DNA of 64,000 bases from Periplaneta americana (Eukaryota; Arthropoda; Insecta; Blattodea; Blattidae), in assembly GCF_040183065.1 (NCBI RefSeq), contig NC_091117.1, forward strand, positions 99,017,001 through 99,081,000. Direction: 5' to 3'. The translations under genes were made by a program, and so were the position numbers. Of this stretch, positions 23,941-35,402 are shown piece by piece. Position 1 is the first letter of the stretch; each line of letters starts with the position of its first letter. The notes under the pieces were generated by a model that was not told the origin of the DNA, searched no databases, and saw only the letters and a program-made list of their open reading frames with translations.

Positions 23941-25734
23941 TGCTCTTCCCCCTTCATTCAATCAAAACGTTGCCATGTTACCTGTCAGTTATGCAAGTTT
24001 GAATTACGGCAATTTGACGTCGTATACATTCGCAGATTCAGAGACATCTAAAAAAACTTTCCTGTGGCAAGACAAAGGTACAAACGTTGGTGACGAACAT
24101 ATGGGCACCTAAAAGTGTCAACGATTTCATTAACATTGTGAAATCAACTGAAAACAGTCAGCTTTTCTCTGTATGGTAGCAAATCCTGGGTAATGATGAA
24201 ATTTCCAAAGTATCGGATGTGGAATTCATCAATTGAAGCGTTGGACCGAATAACGGTCTATGTTACAATTTGCTAACTGTGCAGGAGGAACAAAAATGTT
24301 ACATCGTAATTCCGCTCATAAATTTTCTATCGGATGGTCAACATAGACCATTATTCCATCAATATGTTTTGTACATTAAGCGAAGTATACGATTGTATGT
24401 TATTGAAAGTCATATTGCATCTCATGTAAGTTTGTAACAGTTTTAACTCCACAGAAATGCTACTGGAGATTACAGAAAATAAACAGTTTTATACAATCAG
24501 AATATTATGAAATGTACAAAATCAATAAAAGGGTTAAATTATGAACAAAATGATTATGATATTTATTTTTAAATGCTATATATTAATATGAATTAACATT
24601 ATGTAATCTATTAAAGTTACGCTCAGTGTAATATGAATAAACATATAATATTGAACAAATAATAACATTATTATTAGAAAATAGCTGCAGTATTGAGATG
24701 TAGGACACCATTAAATTAATGAAAGTTGTGACAATAACAAATGAATAAACAAAATTAAATATCATAGTTGAGAAATTGTTGGAGGGTAGAATTTGAACCC
24801 TTGTCCCGAATATTCAGTATCCATCCCAACAGATGGCTTCTCTGTTAAGTATACATTTTATTAATAATAAAGACAATAACAATTACAATTTTTAATGCTG
24901 ACTGTAAAAGAGAAAAGTACATTTTAAACAGCTCTTTTCTGACATCAAGAGCAAGCTGTGAGCACATCTCCTCACAAGAATTTCCACAAATCATTTCTTG
25001 AAACGAAATATCTTGATAAAATTCTCAGTGGCAAAACACAACATAGACCAACTAATACTAGGTAAAGTGTAAATTAAAATACAACTAATAAAATACTGCA
25101 AAGGTAACAGACAAGAACTAACATTAGTTGGGGATCTTTCGCACTACCTTGCGACTTCGTCTTCCTTGTTGTATACTCAAGATCACTGTCTCTCAGCGAC
25201 TTTCGTGGCACATCTTTCCACTTATTAATATTAATTTGTCTGGATCCTTTTTTTTTTTTTTTTTTTTTTAGATTTATTTAGCCGGTCAATATCTACCGTG
25301 GAAATCGTCACTTCTTCCAATTTTACGTAATAGATCAACCGAAACCCGATGCGCAGAGTTCATATATCCAGTATTCGTAAAGAGAACAAACTCCCGTGCA
25401 ATAACTCCCGATAAGATGTAAACAACTGGATACGCTAGAAGTGACTAGTGACGTAGACCATTGTTCCAACCAAGATATTTATGGTTGTAACTAATGTAGA
25501 AGCGCCTCTGATATAGATATTGAAAAACATTTTTTGTGACAGCTGTGTAAGACTATACAGAGCATTATTCCATTAAAAATTCGATGGATTTCAATAAATT
25601 ATTATATGCTCGAAGGTAATTTCCAAGATTCGTTACGCGGAAGTGAGGGAATACTTGTGGTCATAGTTGATTTTTTATCAGCGCAATTATTTGGTTCGGT
25701 TTTTGAGTTTTGTGGTTTTTATTCTGGGTGGGAC
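23941..25734. other. Spacer, little recognised
   Basis: A tRNA-like B box on the minus strand at about 24788-24805 (GGGTTCAAATTCTACCCTCC) suggests a SINE remnant. A T run of about 19 lies at 25250-25269. Nothing else was seen. Confidence 0.45.
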
Positions 25735-26032
25735 AATGGTGTCTTATTACTCCGTTAGATGAATGACTGACCTGTATTGTTCAGTGAACTCACTGATTTT
25801 GTAATGGTTTACGCTTCACAGTGAAACTGCGAATGCTGCCATGTTGCACGGCAGAAAGTGTTGTCATAAAACGATGCCTTACAACATAATTTTTGTGTTT
25901 TGTATGTTATTATCACGAATATAATAATTATTACAATCTCTTAAGTAATAGGCCTAAAAGCTAGTTGCTGAAATTTCTATAACCAACTGCATTTTTCTGA
26001 ATTACATCAATATAAAGATGTGCTATTTTTTA

Positions 26033-26215
26033 TCGAGCGACGTGGCTGAGACGGTAATGTCTAACTGTCCCATTCTGGAGATCCCTGGGTTCAAACTCCG
26101 TGGTCGGCCATATTGATTGAGATGTTTAATTGTTTTCCTCAGTCACAAAGGCAAATGTCAGATTGGAAATTTACATACCGCCTCAATCATCAATAAATAA
26201 ATAATCACAAACATT
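26033..26215 (+). repeat. SINE family S3, copy 1
   Basis: tRNA-like head GAGCGACGTGGCTGAGACGG and CCCTGGGTTCAAACTCCGTG (B box), then TTTCCTCAGTCACAAAGGCA and CCGCCTCAATCATCAATAAA. An inverted copy lies at 45560-45735. Confidence 0.8.
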
Positions 26216-26422
26216 AAAATAAAATTTAATCAGTTAGGCCTACATGAACACAAACCATCTATCACACGACAATGGAAACACCAACTCAACAATAGATATA
26301 CCTAAAGATTTACACATGCGATATGATCATAGACATTTTTAACCAATGGCGGGTACTTGACTGTTCGTCATTCACTCATATGAAGCCAGTTGTGTAGATC
26401 AATTTACCGACAGAGTCGTTGC

Positions 26423-26650
26423 CCAGGATGCGGCATATTAGTCTGGCCTATGCTACACTCGTGAAAAGATTACGGAGACTTATTGGGATGCCACAGGGAA
26501 ACTGGAGCTCCCGGAGAAAACCCCTGTGTTACCTGGACCATGGGCTTGCTCAACACAAGTTATAAATCTGGGTACGCCGAGAATCGAACCCTGAGCCACA
26601 GGATTATAAGTCCAGCGCTCTGGCCTCTAGATGACCGTGGCAGCTACCAT
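26423..26650 (-). repeat. SINE family S5
   Basis: Minus-strand tRNA-like head at the right end: GTAGCTGCCACGGTCATCTA, then a B-box-like GGCTCAGGGTTCGATTCTCG. The body has GGGGTTTTCTCCGGGAGC and CCCTGTGGCATCCCAATAAG, near-universal features of insect tRNA SINEs. Confidence 0.75.
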
Positions 26651-26984
26651 GACTTAAATCATGCGTTAATATACTTTAAAAGGTCCCCCCCCCCAAATGT
26701 AAAGTATTAGCTTCACTAAATGAAGTCTACAGTTACTTGCCCAGGGAAAGATTTGTTTTCTTGCTTATTTTGTCTGTTTGTATAGTTAGATATATGAACT
26801 GAAGATACGACCATTTCAGCAAAGTAAATTGTAATCAGTATTTCATAATAACACCAGTTAATACATCAATTCTCCTAACCGCATATAACACGACTTGCAT
26901 TTTTTCCGTGCATCTCTCCTTCTGTGCATGGCTTCACATTGAACTGCAGAGTCCGCCATCTAGCGGAGTAATAAGACATCATTG

Positions 26985-27533
26985 GGGAAGTAAGGGTTGG
27001 TTCGACTTTATGGATAGGACTGTGATGACTGTTTTTTATTTAGCGTAGTTATTTAGGTCGCCATTTGACTTCGGAGGTGTCTGGGGTAGCGAAGACGGAG
27101 AGAGTTGATTTCAGTTATGGAGTGACAGTGGTTTTGAGTGTGTAAGATACTCAGCGCGTGGATATAAGTTATGATTGTGTTGAATGTGGAGCGAAGGATC
27201 AAGTAAAAGTTGTGAAGTATAGTAAGAATTAATTACGCTTTCCAGTTGCATTGTGGTGCCTGTGGGAAAAATACACGTAGGCATATCTACTAATAGCCTA
27301 CGTGGTTTGAAGGATGAAGTCAAAGTGTTGGGGTGATATACTTACTGTTGGTTACATGGCTTCATGTTAGAAGTTGTTAGTTCAGAGATTGGTGTTTGTG
27401 ATTATTAAAGGTTTGTAGAGAAGTATGCTACGAATATTCTGTCCCTATTGGTGAACTTGGATTGATAGTATAAATAGACGAGTCATATATGAAATTACCA
27501 TATACAGTATATATACTATATAATTATGTACTA
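26985..27533. other. Spacer, nothing recognised
   Basis: No repeat or coding family was identified; the right part is AT-rich. Confidence 0.4.
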
Positions 27534-27940
27534 CACTCTATACCAGATGTCTTCGGAGCAGACCATAACAAGGGTCTCGATGCATCTCATGTTATCGCTG
27601 CGCTCCCATTGGTTAGCGAGTCATTATTTAGCTGAGAGCGTTGTAGACACTAGCGCGTGCATATCCTGGTTACGAGACGGTATTCAGAGACGCGTCCACT
27701 ACTACAGTTCAAGTGCGTCTTGCATCTGTGCGGTGTATGAGCAGACGACAGCAGTACAATTACTAGTGACTGATGCAAGAAGGTGTGTTCAAAGACACAT
27801 TACTTTAATTTTCACTTTTCGTTATAAGAACGTAGACGGTCACGTAATTCATACACAGACATTTAGTATTGTGTGAACCACGCTCTCTTGCATTTCGTTC
27901 CGTTGTTTATATCTGCTCCAAAGACATCTGGTATAGACTG
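27534..27940 (+). mobile_element. TA-flanked MITE, copy 2 (407 bp)
   Basis: Inverted copy of 5157-5561. Ends CACTCTATACCAGATGTCTT and (reversed) CAGTCTATACCAGATGTCTT; TA on both sides (27532-27533, 27941-27942). Confidence 0.85.
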
Positions 27941-28019
27941 TAGAAAGTATAACCGAGGTAGTTTTTTTGCATAGTAAGTTGCATCACATTTGGGTTTTTG
28001 ATGAATTCTAGGAAATGAT

Positions 28020-28267
28020 TCATTGTTAGAGTGTATTGTAGAAGTAAGGATTCACTTGTTCTCTTAATTAATCATTTTATTTTAATTGGGACTAAGGTTA
28101 TTGCAAATGAGTGGAAGGCTTATTGTGATATAGAGAAAGAAGGATTTTTATATGCGTTTATTAATCATTCAGTGGGGTTTGTTCGAGAAGACGATTCGGA
28201 AGTGCATACGCAAAACGTCGAACTTTTTTGGAAGTCTTTGAAAAGTGTCAGAGCCTTCATCAGTTAA
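28020..28267 (+). pseudogene. ISXO2/Merlin-like transposase, C-terminal fragment
   Basis: The reading DSLVLLINHFILIGTKVIAN, NEWKAYCDIEKEGFLYAFIN, NHSVGFVREDDSEVHTQNVE, LFWKSLK matches the pattern of IS1595/ISXO2-type DDE transposases (G-T-x-I-x-x-D-x-W-x-A-Y, then V-N-H-S-x-x-F-V-x-x-x-x-x-x-H-T-Q-x-I-E). In eukaryotes these belong to Merlin. The second catalytic Asp position reads Asn (ANEW). About 80 residues remain of roughly 250; ends of the element were not found. Confidence 0.62.
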
Positions 28268-29510
28268 AAACAGGAGCCATATGTCGGCAACACTGTAATT
28301 AACTGTCAAATGGAGGCCTACTATCTAGAACATGTGTTGGTGCTTATGGCGATTTTCAATGTAAATTAATGTTACAATATAAGTATGTGTAGATGGAATT
28401 ATGTTCGCGGTCGTACCAAACGTTAATATTGTTGGTGTATTATAAACTAAGTGCGTGTTGATGATAAAAAAAGACAAAAAATGAAAATATGGCTGCAGTC
28501 TTTAGCAATTTTTACGGTTATTAATAATGACAAAGAGATTGACAATTCTTCTAAATATTAAATATTGTATGAATTACATTTTTATAGTCTTAGTTGTGGT
28601 TTGTGGTGTATCAGAATTCTAGCCAAATTTTTGGGTCTCGTCTGCTGCATCAATAAAGTTACGCCGTTGATTTTCAAGTTCATTGTAAACAGTTGTTTTG
28701 TGATCCCATAAATGTTGAAGTTTTGTTGAAGATTTGGAATACCTGCTATACGTCAGAACTACCTATAATTTGTAGATGTATACACTCACTTTGTTGGTTT
28801 TCAAGGTTTATTTATTAATATTATTTCTTTTGTAATAAATTAGTTACAAACATGTTTCTTTTCACTTCGTATTTACAGGATTTAAAGTTCACTGAGTTTA
28901 CGCTAATTGGCACATACTTAATAAATAATGATATCTTTTGTTACGTATTATGTTGAAGGTATGTTTCTTCATTTTTTCATAGAACTTTATACTTGGGCTT
29001 GGCCTATTTAAAATTGTATTTTAGAAAATGTATAACAAATAATTTAGGATAACAGTATTGTTATGGTGATTGGCGAGGTTCAAACTAAAACTGGCTTTCT
29101 GAGCATCTGAAATATTTATAGAAAAGCACGACAGATAATCACATGAAATTTAAATGTATATGATACCCTAGACCTTTCACGTCAGAGACAAAACATTGTC
29201 AATATACTAGCCACATAATGGTTAATTGATTGGAATAGGGTACTGCGAAAGTACGTCGTTATTTTATTTATTTTTGGTAGAAGTAACATTTCTTGAAGTA
29301 TTTATTTATTTATTTTCCCTTGTACCATCAATAAAAAACACGTATGCTTTTCATTTGTTTAAGTTATAAGTGGCTGTATGCAAGTATTTACGCGGTATTC
29401 TAAAACTCAGATAATATACTATTTCTGATTCCGTAATAAATTACGTACATCAGTACACTGAATCTTGATCATATGAACTTAGTTTTGTATCAATTAATGT
29501 CGAAAATGTA
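28268..29510. other. Spacer, nothing recognised
   Basis: AT-rich. The last two bases (TA, 29509-29510) are the left target site of element A. Confidence 0.45.
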
Positions 29511-29651
29511 CAGCTGTCAAAAGAAAAAGTGGCCGCTCTCCTGGAACAAAGTTCCCTTCGGGTATCTTCGCTACAAATCGGAGACAGGCGATGTTACATG
29601 TTGTTGGACCACATTGCCTGATATCTACAGTTATAATTGAAGTATTCTGTG

Positions 29652-29722
29652 TGTTATCGATAGCATAATGGTAGCGTTCAGGCCTCTTATTCATGAGGTC
29701 CTGCGTTCGACTACAACCACGT
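29652..29722 (+). other. tRNA-like module 1 of element A
   Basis: A-box-like TAGCATAATGGTAGCGTTCA and B-box-like GGTCCTGCGTTCGACTAC. The corresponding part of element B (minus strand, 47520-47590) reads TAGCGTAGTGGTAGCATTCC and GGTCGCGTTCGAACAC. No clean cloverleaf can be asserted. Confidence 0.55.
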
Positions 29723-30124
29723 GCTTTTTATGTTCCTTTTTGTTCTGTTTTTGAGAGAGACAAACTATACATAATGGCTCCTTTTTCTTTTACGATTATT
29801 TTAGTAATTAACATCAGGTTCATTAATATATTATGCCATGACTTTATCATTATGATATTGTGGCTGCAAATGGAAAGAAAAAAGATTTTATTCTCAATAA
29901 AAATATCTTTCGTGGCATAAACAAAACAAATTTACTGGCGTCGGCCTTAAAACATTCAAACAATTAAGCGTTCAAAAAACAAAACAAAAAGCCATAATTC
30001 AATATTTAGTCTATCTTCCTCTTATCTCGATCATCTTGCAGTCGAGTGGGCATGGAATTGACTAGTCTATGCAAATAGCGACTGTTTTTAGACACGATAT
30101 TCCAGGCATTCTGAACATACATAC

Positions 30125-30560
30125 ATAAGTGTTCTGTCCATGGGCAGATCTTTCATTGCAAACCCAGCAATCTCCAATCTTTCCTATTTTCTGCCTTCCT
30201 CTTAGTCTCCGCATATGATCCACATATCCTAATGTCGTCTATTATTCTTTTCAACCAGAGACCCAACCAGTTACTTTTTATCTTTCTAATCAGTTTCAGC
30301 ATCATTCTTTCTTCACTCACTTTTTCAAACACAATTTTATTTCTTATTCTATCTGTCCACTTCACACGCACCGTTCTTTTCCACATCCACATTTCAAATG
30401 CTTCAATTCGTTTCTCTTCATTTCGTGTAATGTCCATGTTCCTTCCCCATACAATGCCACACTCCACACAAAGCACTTCACTAGTCTCTTCCTTAGTTCT
30501 TTTTCCAGAGGTCCGCAGAAGATGCCTCTTCTTCTATTTAAAGCTTCCTTTGTTCATGTT
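30125..30560 (-). pseudogene. LINE reverse transcriptase C-terminal fragment inside element A
   Basis: Minus-strand reading GRNMDITRNEEKRIEAFEMW, VKWTDRIRNKIVFEKVSEER, MLKLIRKIKSNWLGLWLKR, then a deletion joint and KRKAENRKDWRLLGLQ at the end. This is the tail of an insect LINE ORF2, after the YxDD domain. It interrupts the block that is continuous in element B. Confidence 0.78.
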
Positions 30561-30885
30561 TGCAGTTTTTCTTGGGAAGGATAGGCCTAAATGCGGTAAC
30601 ATCCCGTTGCTTTCCGCACACCACTATCTCTTTCGCATCTTATTAAATTCCAGGGGGCCCAAGCGTGGAGATGAGGAGAGTGGATTTGACTAATTTGGCC
30701 CTCCGGACTTCACCGAAAGTCACGGCAAGAGTTAAATATTAATTCTATCAGGATGTTTGACCCTATCAGAGATCGGGAAATCTCAATTAGCATTTGCCCC
30801 CCGCATCCTGGACTAGCTTCTACGAATCATCAGAAAATCTTAGAGTGTGATTGGGCCATTTTTTCCGAAAATGTTTCCACACTTT

Positions 30886-30962
30886 TGCCCTCGTAGCTCA
30901 GCGGACGAACGTCGGAATTTAGATGTCAACGTCTCAGATTCAATTCCTCGTTACTCCTTTTC
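30886..30962 (+). other. tRNA-like module 2 of element A
   Basis: CCCTCGTAGCTCAGCGGACG (A box) and CTCAGATTCAATTCCTCG (B box), followed by a T-rich stretch. The counterpart in element B is on the minus strand at 46978-47050. Confidence 0.6.
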
Positions 30963-30984
30963 ATTTTATTTTGGTTGAAGATAG

Positions 30985-32160
30985 TATAATGTAATAATAC
31001 AAAAAGAAAAACTAATACCAGTATTATGCAACTGGATTTTTCCAAACCTAATATTAAATTTATGTTATTTATATTGCTAAAGAACGATTACAATATAAAT
31101 AACTTGAATATTATTTATACAGTATCACTAAAGAACGATAACACAATATAAATGATAAATATCGGTTTGTTTAGTTAATATAAGATATTATATAATACGT
31201 ATTTAATTATCTAAATAAAATAGCCTATTTTGCAAAGAAAGATGGTTATTTGTGTTATAATAATTACTTACATAAAATACAGATTATTTATATTGCGAAA
31301 GAACAATAACAATATAAATAACTTGAATATTATTTTATAATGCTAATGAAGGAAAACAGAATATAAATGATAACTTGAATATTATTTATATCGCTAAAGA
31401 ACGATAACAGAATATAAAAACGTGAATATTATTCAAATCGGAATTTCGCAGATTTATTACAGATGTATTTAAGAAAATTTAGAAGAATAGTAATTAGTAA
31501 CAGTGTCCTATTTATTCTTCTTGGATCCAAATTTGTAACTTTTAAAAGTGTGGTTACTATGTTGAAGTGTATGTGTTGCAACGGATGCTTGATTTGTTAT
31601 GTATGTGAGTCAGTTATGGGATGCTTGATGTCGTCGCAATGTCGTAATTATAGTTTGATTGTGTTTGTGTGACTATTGTGTATTAATTTATGATGTATGG
31701 TATGGAAAGCTGCATATTTGTGTTATAGAAGTGTTACGTATGTGTGTTGTTAATGTTTTTGTATGTTTCAAATTGATAACTGATATTTGTTTTGCAATCG
31801 CAATGCCTAATTTACGGATTGTTTATGTTTTGTTTACATAGCGTAAGCTAATTTAATTTTCTTTTCCATTTCTCTTTATGCTTATCTTTTTTTGTGTATA
31901 AAACTATAGCCCTAACATACATATGTAAAATAGGGCTAACCCCATTGGATACTGTAGCTACAATAGTTATAATTATTATTCATATCGTTATAAAACGATA
32001 ACAGAATACAAATGATGACTTGAATTTTATTCATATCTCTAAAGAACGATAACAAAATATAAATAACGTGATATCCATCAAGAACGATAACTGGATATAA
32101 ATGATAAATTGAGTATCATTTACATCGCTAAAGAACGATTAAAAAATAAAATGAAAACTT
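30985..32160. repeat. Minisatellite of element A (~50-bp unit), interrupted
   Basis: Repeated unit built from GCTAAAGAACGATAACA, GAATATAAATGATAA and CTTGAATATTATTTATAT. Copies occupy about 31060-31440 and 31970-32150; the GT/AT-rich stretch 31445-31965 between them has no repeats and looks inserted. Confidence 0.85.
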
Positions 32161-32164
32161 GAAG

Positions 32165-32232
32165 AAGGCGCGAACCCACAACCTTTGAATAATTAAACAA
32201 GCACTCTACCGCTGGTCTGCGAGGAGCAGATA
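32165..32232 (-). other. tRNA-like module 3 of element A
   Basis: On the minus strand, ACCAGCGGTAGAGTGCTTG (A box) and GGTTGTGGGTTCGCGCC (B box). The counterpart in element B is at 44305-44375 on the plus strand. Confidence 0.6.
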
Positions 32233-32362
32233 TGGAACACTTTCATAGTTCCGGAACTGCTTGTACAAGCACATGCATCGTGTAACATCGCCGCGACCCG
32301 AAGTGGACTTTGAAAATATTCGCTGTTCACGAGTGCGGCCACTTTTTTTTTTGACAGCTGTA

Positions 32363-33362
32363 CATGTGACAACGAAATCAAAGGACTAAAAGTCAAACGT
32401 CATGCCTTTATTTCACCTCCTCTCGCCTCCACTCAGCGTTGCCAAACCTACCCATGCACTGGCTTGTAACTGAAGATTGCTCTGAAAGTGTGGTTAAAAA
32501 GGAAGTTGTCCTGGTTCTAGTGACGAATGTATATTTTTCAGTACATGAACTGTATTTCCATAATTTGAAAACACGTGGTTATAAGACTCCTTCTGAAATG
32601 TTGTGTTCTTGTCTGATATTTAAGGAGTATATCCTGATGGCGGAAAAAGTGAAATGGGTCCTGTTATTTAGAGTGGATGTGAAAAGGTGGTCCTTGAAGA
32701 TAATTTAAGGTAAGTGGTGGAATTTTGCAATAGTTATCTTTATGATGTCAATAACGTCATGATGACGATATGGCAGATTGTGATGTCCTCAGATTTTCGT
32801 TATGTAACGAATCTTGGAAAATATTACGGTTCGGGAAACGTATATTAATAATCATAAGTAGCGCTAGGATTTATATGTAGTAAGAGTTAAGAATGACGCC
32901 GAGTATAGTTGAGTCGATGTGATGCCGGTTAAGAAGGTTTTAAGCCAAATTGACAAGACTCGAAAAAAAAGTCACAAGGACTAGAAAATGTAGCTTTTAA
33001 ACCCCCGCTGTTTTATAAGTTGTGATTAAGAGAATTTAAGACCCTTAGCGCTAACTAATGGAAGTACTGAATGACAAGAATTGCAAGTATAAGGAGTAGG
33101 GGGGGGATATGGTTTGCATGTCTATAAACTACACAGACTAAAAATATTAGCTTTTATTATATACTCGTACGAATCCTAACTCTAGTCATAACCATACAAA
33201 CTTCTGAGGACATTTTCTACCACTCGCTGCTTTTCTTGTAATCCTCATCATATATATAAAAATGAAACGAGAAGGGGATGATAATGTGAAGTGGAAAATG
33301 CAGAACAACTGGATAATACACACGGTAGAGAAACGCCAACTACGTTGGCCACTAGTCACTTG
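32363..33362. other. Spacer, nothing recognised
   Basis: No coding or repeat signature. It ends at the left 7-bp duplication (33363-33369, ACCATAC) of the P-type element. Confidence 0.45.
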
Positions 33363-33369
33363 ACCATAC

Positions 33370-34698
33370 CACAGTCTACTATATACAGTCGCGAAGCTTG
33401 AGGTGTTTTTTTTGCAAATCTCGTGATAAAGCGCTCCAAGCGGTTAGCAACTAGAAACAATAGACTGTCCATGGTCGACTTTGGACAGTGTCGTAATTCT
33501 ATCGAGTGCTAGCTCGTTGCGTATTTCACATTGATGCTTGTGAAATGTTCGTTATTTGGTTGTAATGAAAATGTTAATGGCTAAAATATAATAATTGGAA
33601 TAATAATATGGGACAAGGAGGAGACGTTTGTAGTGCTATAAATTGTAGCAACAGTAAGAGAAAGAGGCCAGAGTTATCCTTTGTCCGATTTCCGAAAGAT
33701 TCAGAAAGGTTCCTGGGTTTCCACAAGAATGCTGTGCAGAAACAAAACTCTTAATTTTGAAGTTCTTTGTGACTGTTAGAATACATTATATCCTTAAATT
33801 TCACAATGAAATGTTTCAGTATAACCGAAAGGACATTAGATACCGGTTAAAATTCCGTCACTTAGGCTGCTAAATTTCCAGAGAAATAAAGGTTAGGTCT
33901 ACTTTTTTTTCAGAGGATATATTTTTAATTGTAGCTATTAATTTTGTTATTATTTTTATGTGTTATTTTACTAAAGACGTAGAAAAATTAAGTTTGTTTT
34001 AATGAAATTTATTGATAACGTTTTATTTTCAATTCTGGTGGGATTATTATTGCTTAGGCCTATTTTTTTCAAAGGATATGTTTTTAATTATAGCTGTTAA
34101 TTTTGTTGTTATTTTTATTTGTTGCCTTTACTAGAGACGTAGAAAAAGACTGTTACAATAAAATTTATTGATCACGTTTTATTTCCAATTCTGGTGTGAT
34201 TATTATTGCTTAACCTCATCCCGCTTTGTTAACTACGTAAGCCTACACTACAAGTACCGGTACGCGGAAGTTACTCCATTAATTCATATTTCCATTATTA
34301 TTGTTGTAAAGGGAAATGAAAATTAATATTTATTGGTTTCATAGTTAATTACCGCTATAATTTTGAATGAGTGAAGCTATTATAGTAAATTTCAGTTCGT
34401 TTTGCACAAACAAAAATTATATTACTTATTTCTTGCAGGTATCTTCGAGTTTATGGTGGAATTTAATATACTTCATTAAAATAATAAATTAACTTTATGC
34501 ATTTAATATTTCAATAATGGAAGGAAGGTGTTAATTTTTCCAAAAGAACACGACAACGAAAGTGTAACATATTTTGTCGTCTACTAGGAGAGAGATCTGC
34601 GATGATGAGGCGATAGTAGCGATCCTAGTGGTGGGCAACTACCCATGTTTGCATTTTTAGTACATATTGAGCTTCGTGACTGTATATAGTAGACTGTG
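33370..34698 (+). mobile_element. P-superfamily transposon remnant, 1.33 kb
   Basis: 7-bp duplication ACCATAC at 33363-33369 and 34699-34705. Terminal repeats CACAGTCTACTATATACAGT, identical in the two ends over that length, continuing into (C)GCGAAGCTTGAGG/ACGAAGCTCAATA. A 5'-CA terminus, a 7-bp duplication and a THAP-domain start inside together indicate the P superfamily. Most of the transposase is absent; the interior after 33755 is AT-rich, with a ~90-bp direct repeat (AATTTTGTTATTATTTTTAT near 33940 and its copy near 34097). Confidence 0.87.
33608..33754 (+). pseudogene. THAP domain N-terminal half of a P-type transposase
   Basis: A 48-codon ORF: MGQGGDVCSAINCSNSKRKR, then PELSFVRFPKDSER. 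It has the first Cys pair (C-x4-C) and the F-x-x-F-P motif of a THAP zinc finger, which binds transposon ends in P elements. The frame stops before the C-x2-H half. Either an exon end or a frameshift near 33750 truncates it. Confidence 0.75.
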
Positions 34699-34780
34699 AC
34701 CATACCGAGCAGTGTGAAACAAAAGACAGTCGAAATGGTGGTAGTAAAATTCACGACTATAGTCTCAAATAATTGACTCC

Positions 34781-35402
34781 ACTAGAGTCGACGGCAATTC
34801 GGAAGGCGGTCGGCTGCTATATGCGCCATAGCATTTCTGATATGTGACGTCACAAGCCTGTATTGTAGAACCAGTCTGAATCAGTCGGTAACAAGCGCTT
34901 GCAAAGTTCGTTTGTTCACGTGTGAGTGTTTCAATACACTGAATAAGTAAAAATAACATTTGCTGTGTATGTGTGTAAGATAAATGGAATGAGAGAGTGT
35001 AAAAAGACGAGTATTGCACAAGCAGACGCGGGAATTAGTGTTTAAAATGTGTAATTATTTTTAAAACGTTCACGAGCAGAACGCTGCCAGCCATCATGGT
35101 GCTGGGTGCAACGTTGCCAACGCGCAAGAAACGACTGCAGAATCATGTCGTATGAGTTTGCGAACCGTGCAAAGAATTGTTAGTGAAAGAAACAGGATTT
35201 GTTTGGTGTCATGCTTACAGTAAATTAATCAAGGCAAAAGTCATTACCTTTTGAAAAATTAAATTCTCTTCAGCCCTATGTGTACTGCATGTGCGCGTAT
35301 ACTACGATATGGCAATGTTGTAAGCTTCCTCGCTCGCCCCTCTGTCTCCCTGGGCGCTAACTCTAGCAGACGACCACCTTCTGAAATACCGTCGACTCTA
35401 GT
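34781..35402. mobile_element. TIR element, 622 bp, non-coding
   Basis: Left end ACTAGAGTCGACGGCAATTC then GGAAGGCGGTCG; right end (reversed) ACTAGAGTCGACGGTATTTC then AGAAGGTGGTCG. Target duplication not certain. No transposase. It starts 83 bp after the P element. Confidence 0.68.

Larger units (their letters stand above)
25735..26984. mobile_element. TIR element remnant containing two SINEs
   Basis: Left end AATGGTGTCTTATTACTCCG at 25735; right end (reversed) AATGATGTCTTATTACTCCG ending at 26984. About 33 bp of inverted repeat are visible. The interior holds SINEs S3 and S5 and no transposase. Target duplication is not clear. Confidence 0.6.
29511..32360 (+). mobile_element. Element A: TA-flanked TIR element with three tRNA-like modules and a minisatellite
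   Basis: Left end CAGCTGTCAAAAGAAAAAGT then GGCCGC; right end (reversed) CAGCTGTCAAAAAAAAAAGT then GGCCGC; TA on both sides. Inside, in order: a tRNA-like module (+), a conserved block, a second tRNA-like module (+), a ~50-bp minisatellite, and a third tRNA-like module (-) next to the right end. A LINE remnant is inserted at about 30115-30720. The sister copy is element B (44167-47725), inverted. No transposase ORF was found, so it is presumably non-autonomous. Confidence 0.8.

Noticed and set aside
29652..29722. Functional tRNA gene
   Set aside because: Only A- and B-box-like sequences are visible; a stable cloverleaf with paired acceptor stem is not evident.
30985..32160. CRISPR-like array
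   Set aside because: Repeats are near-tandem without unique spacers, in a eukaryotic transposon.
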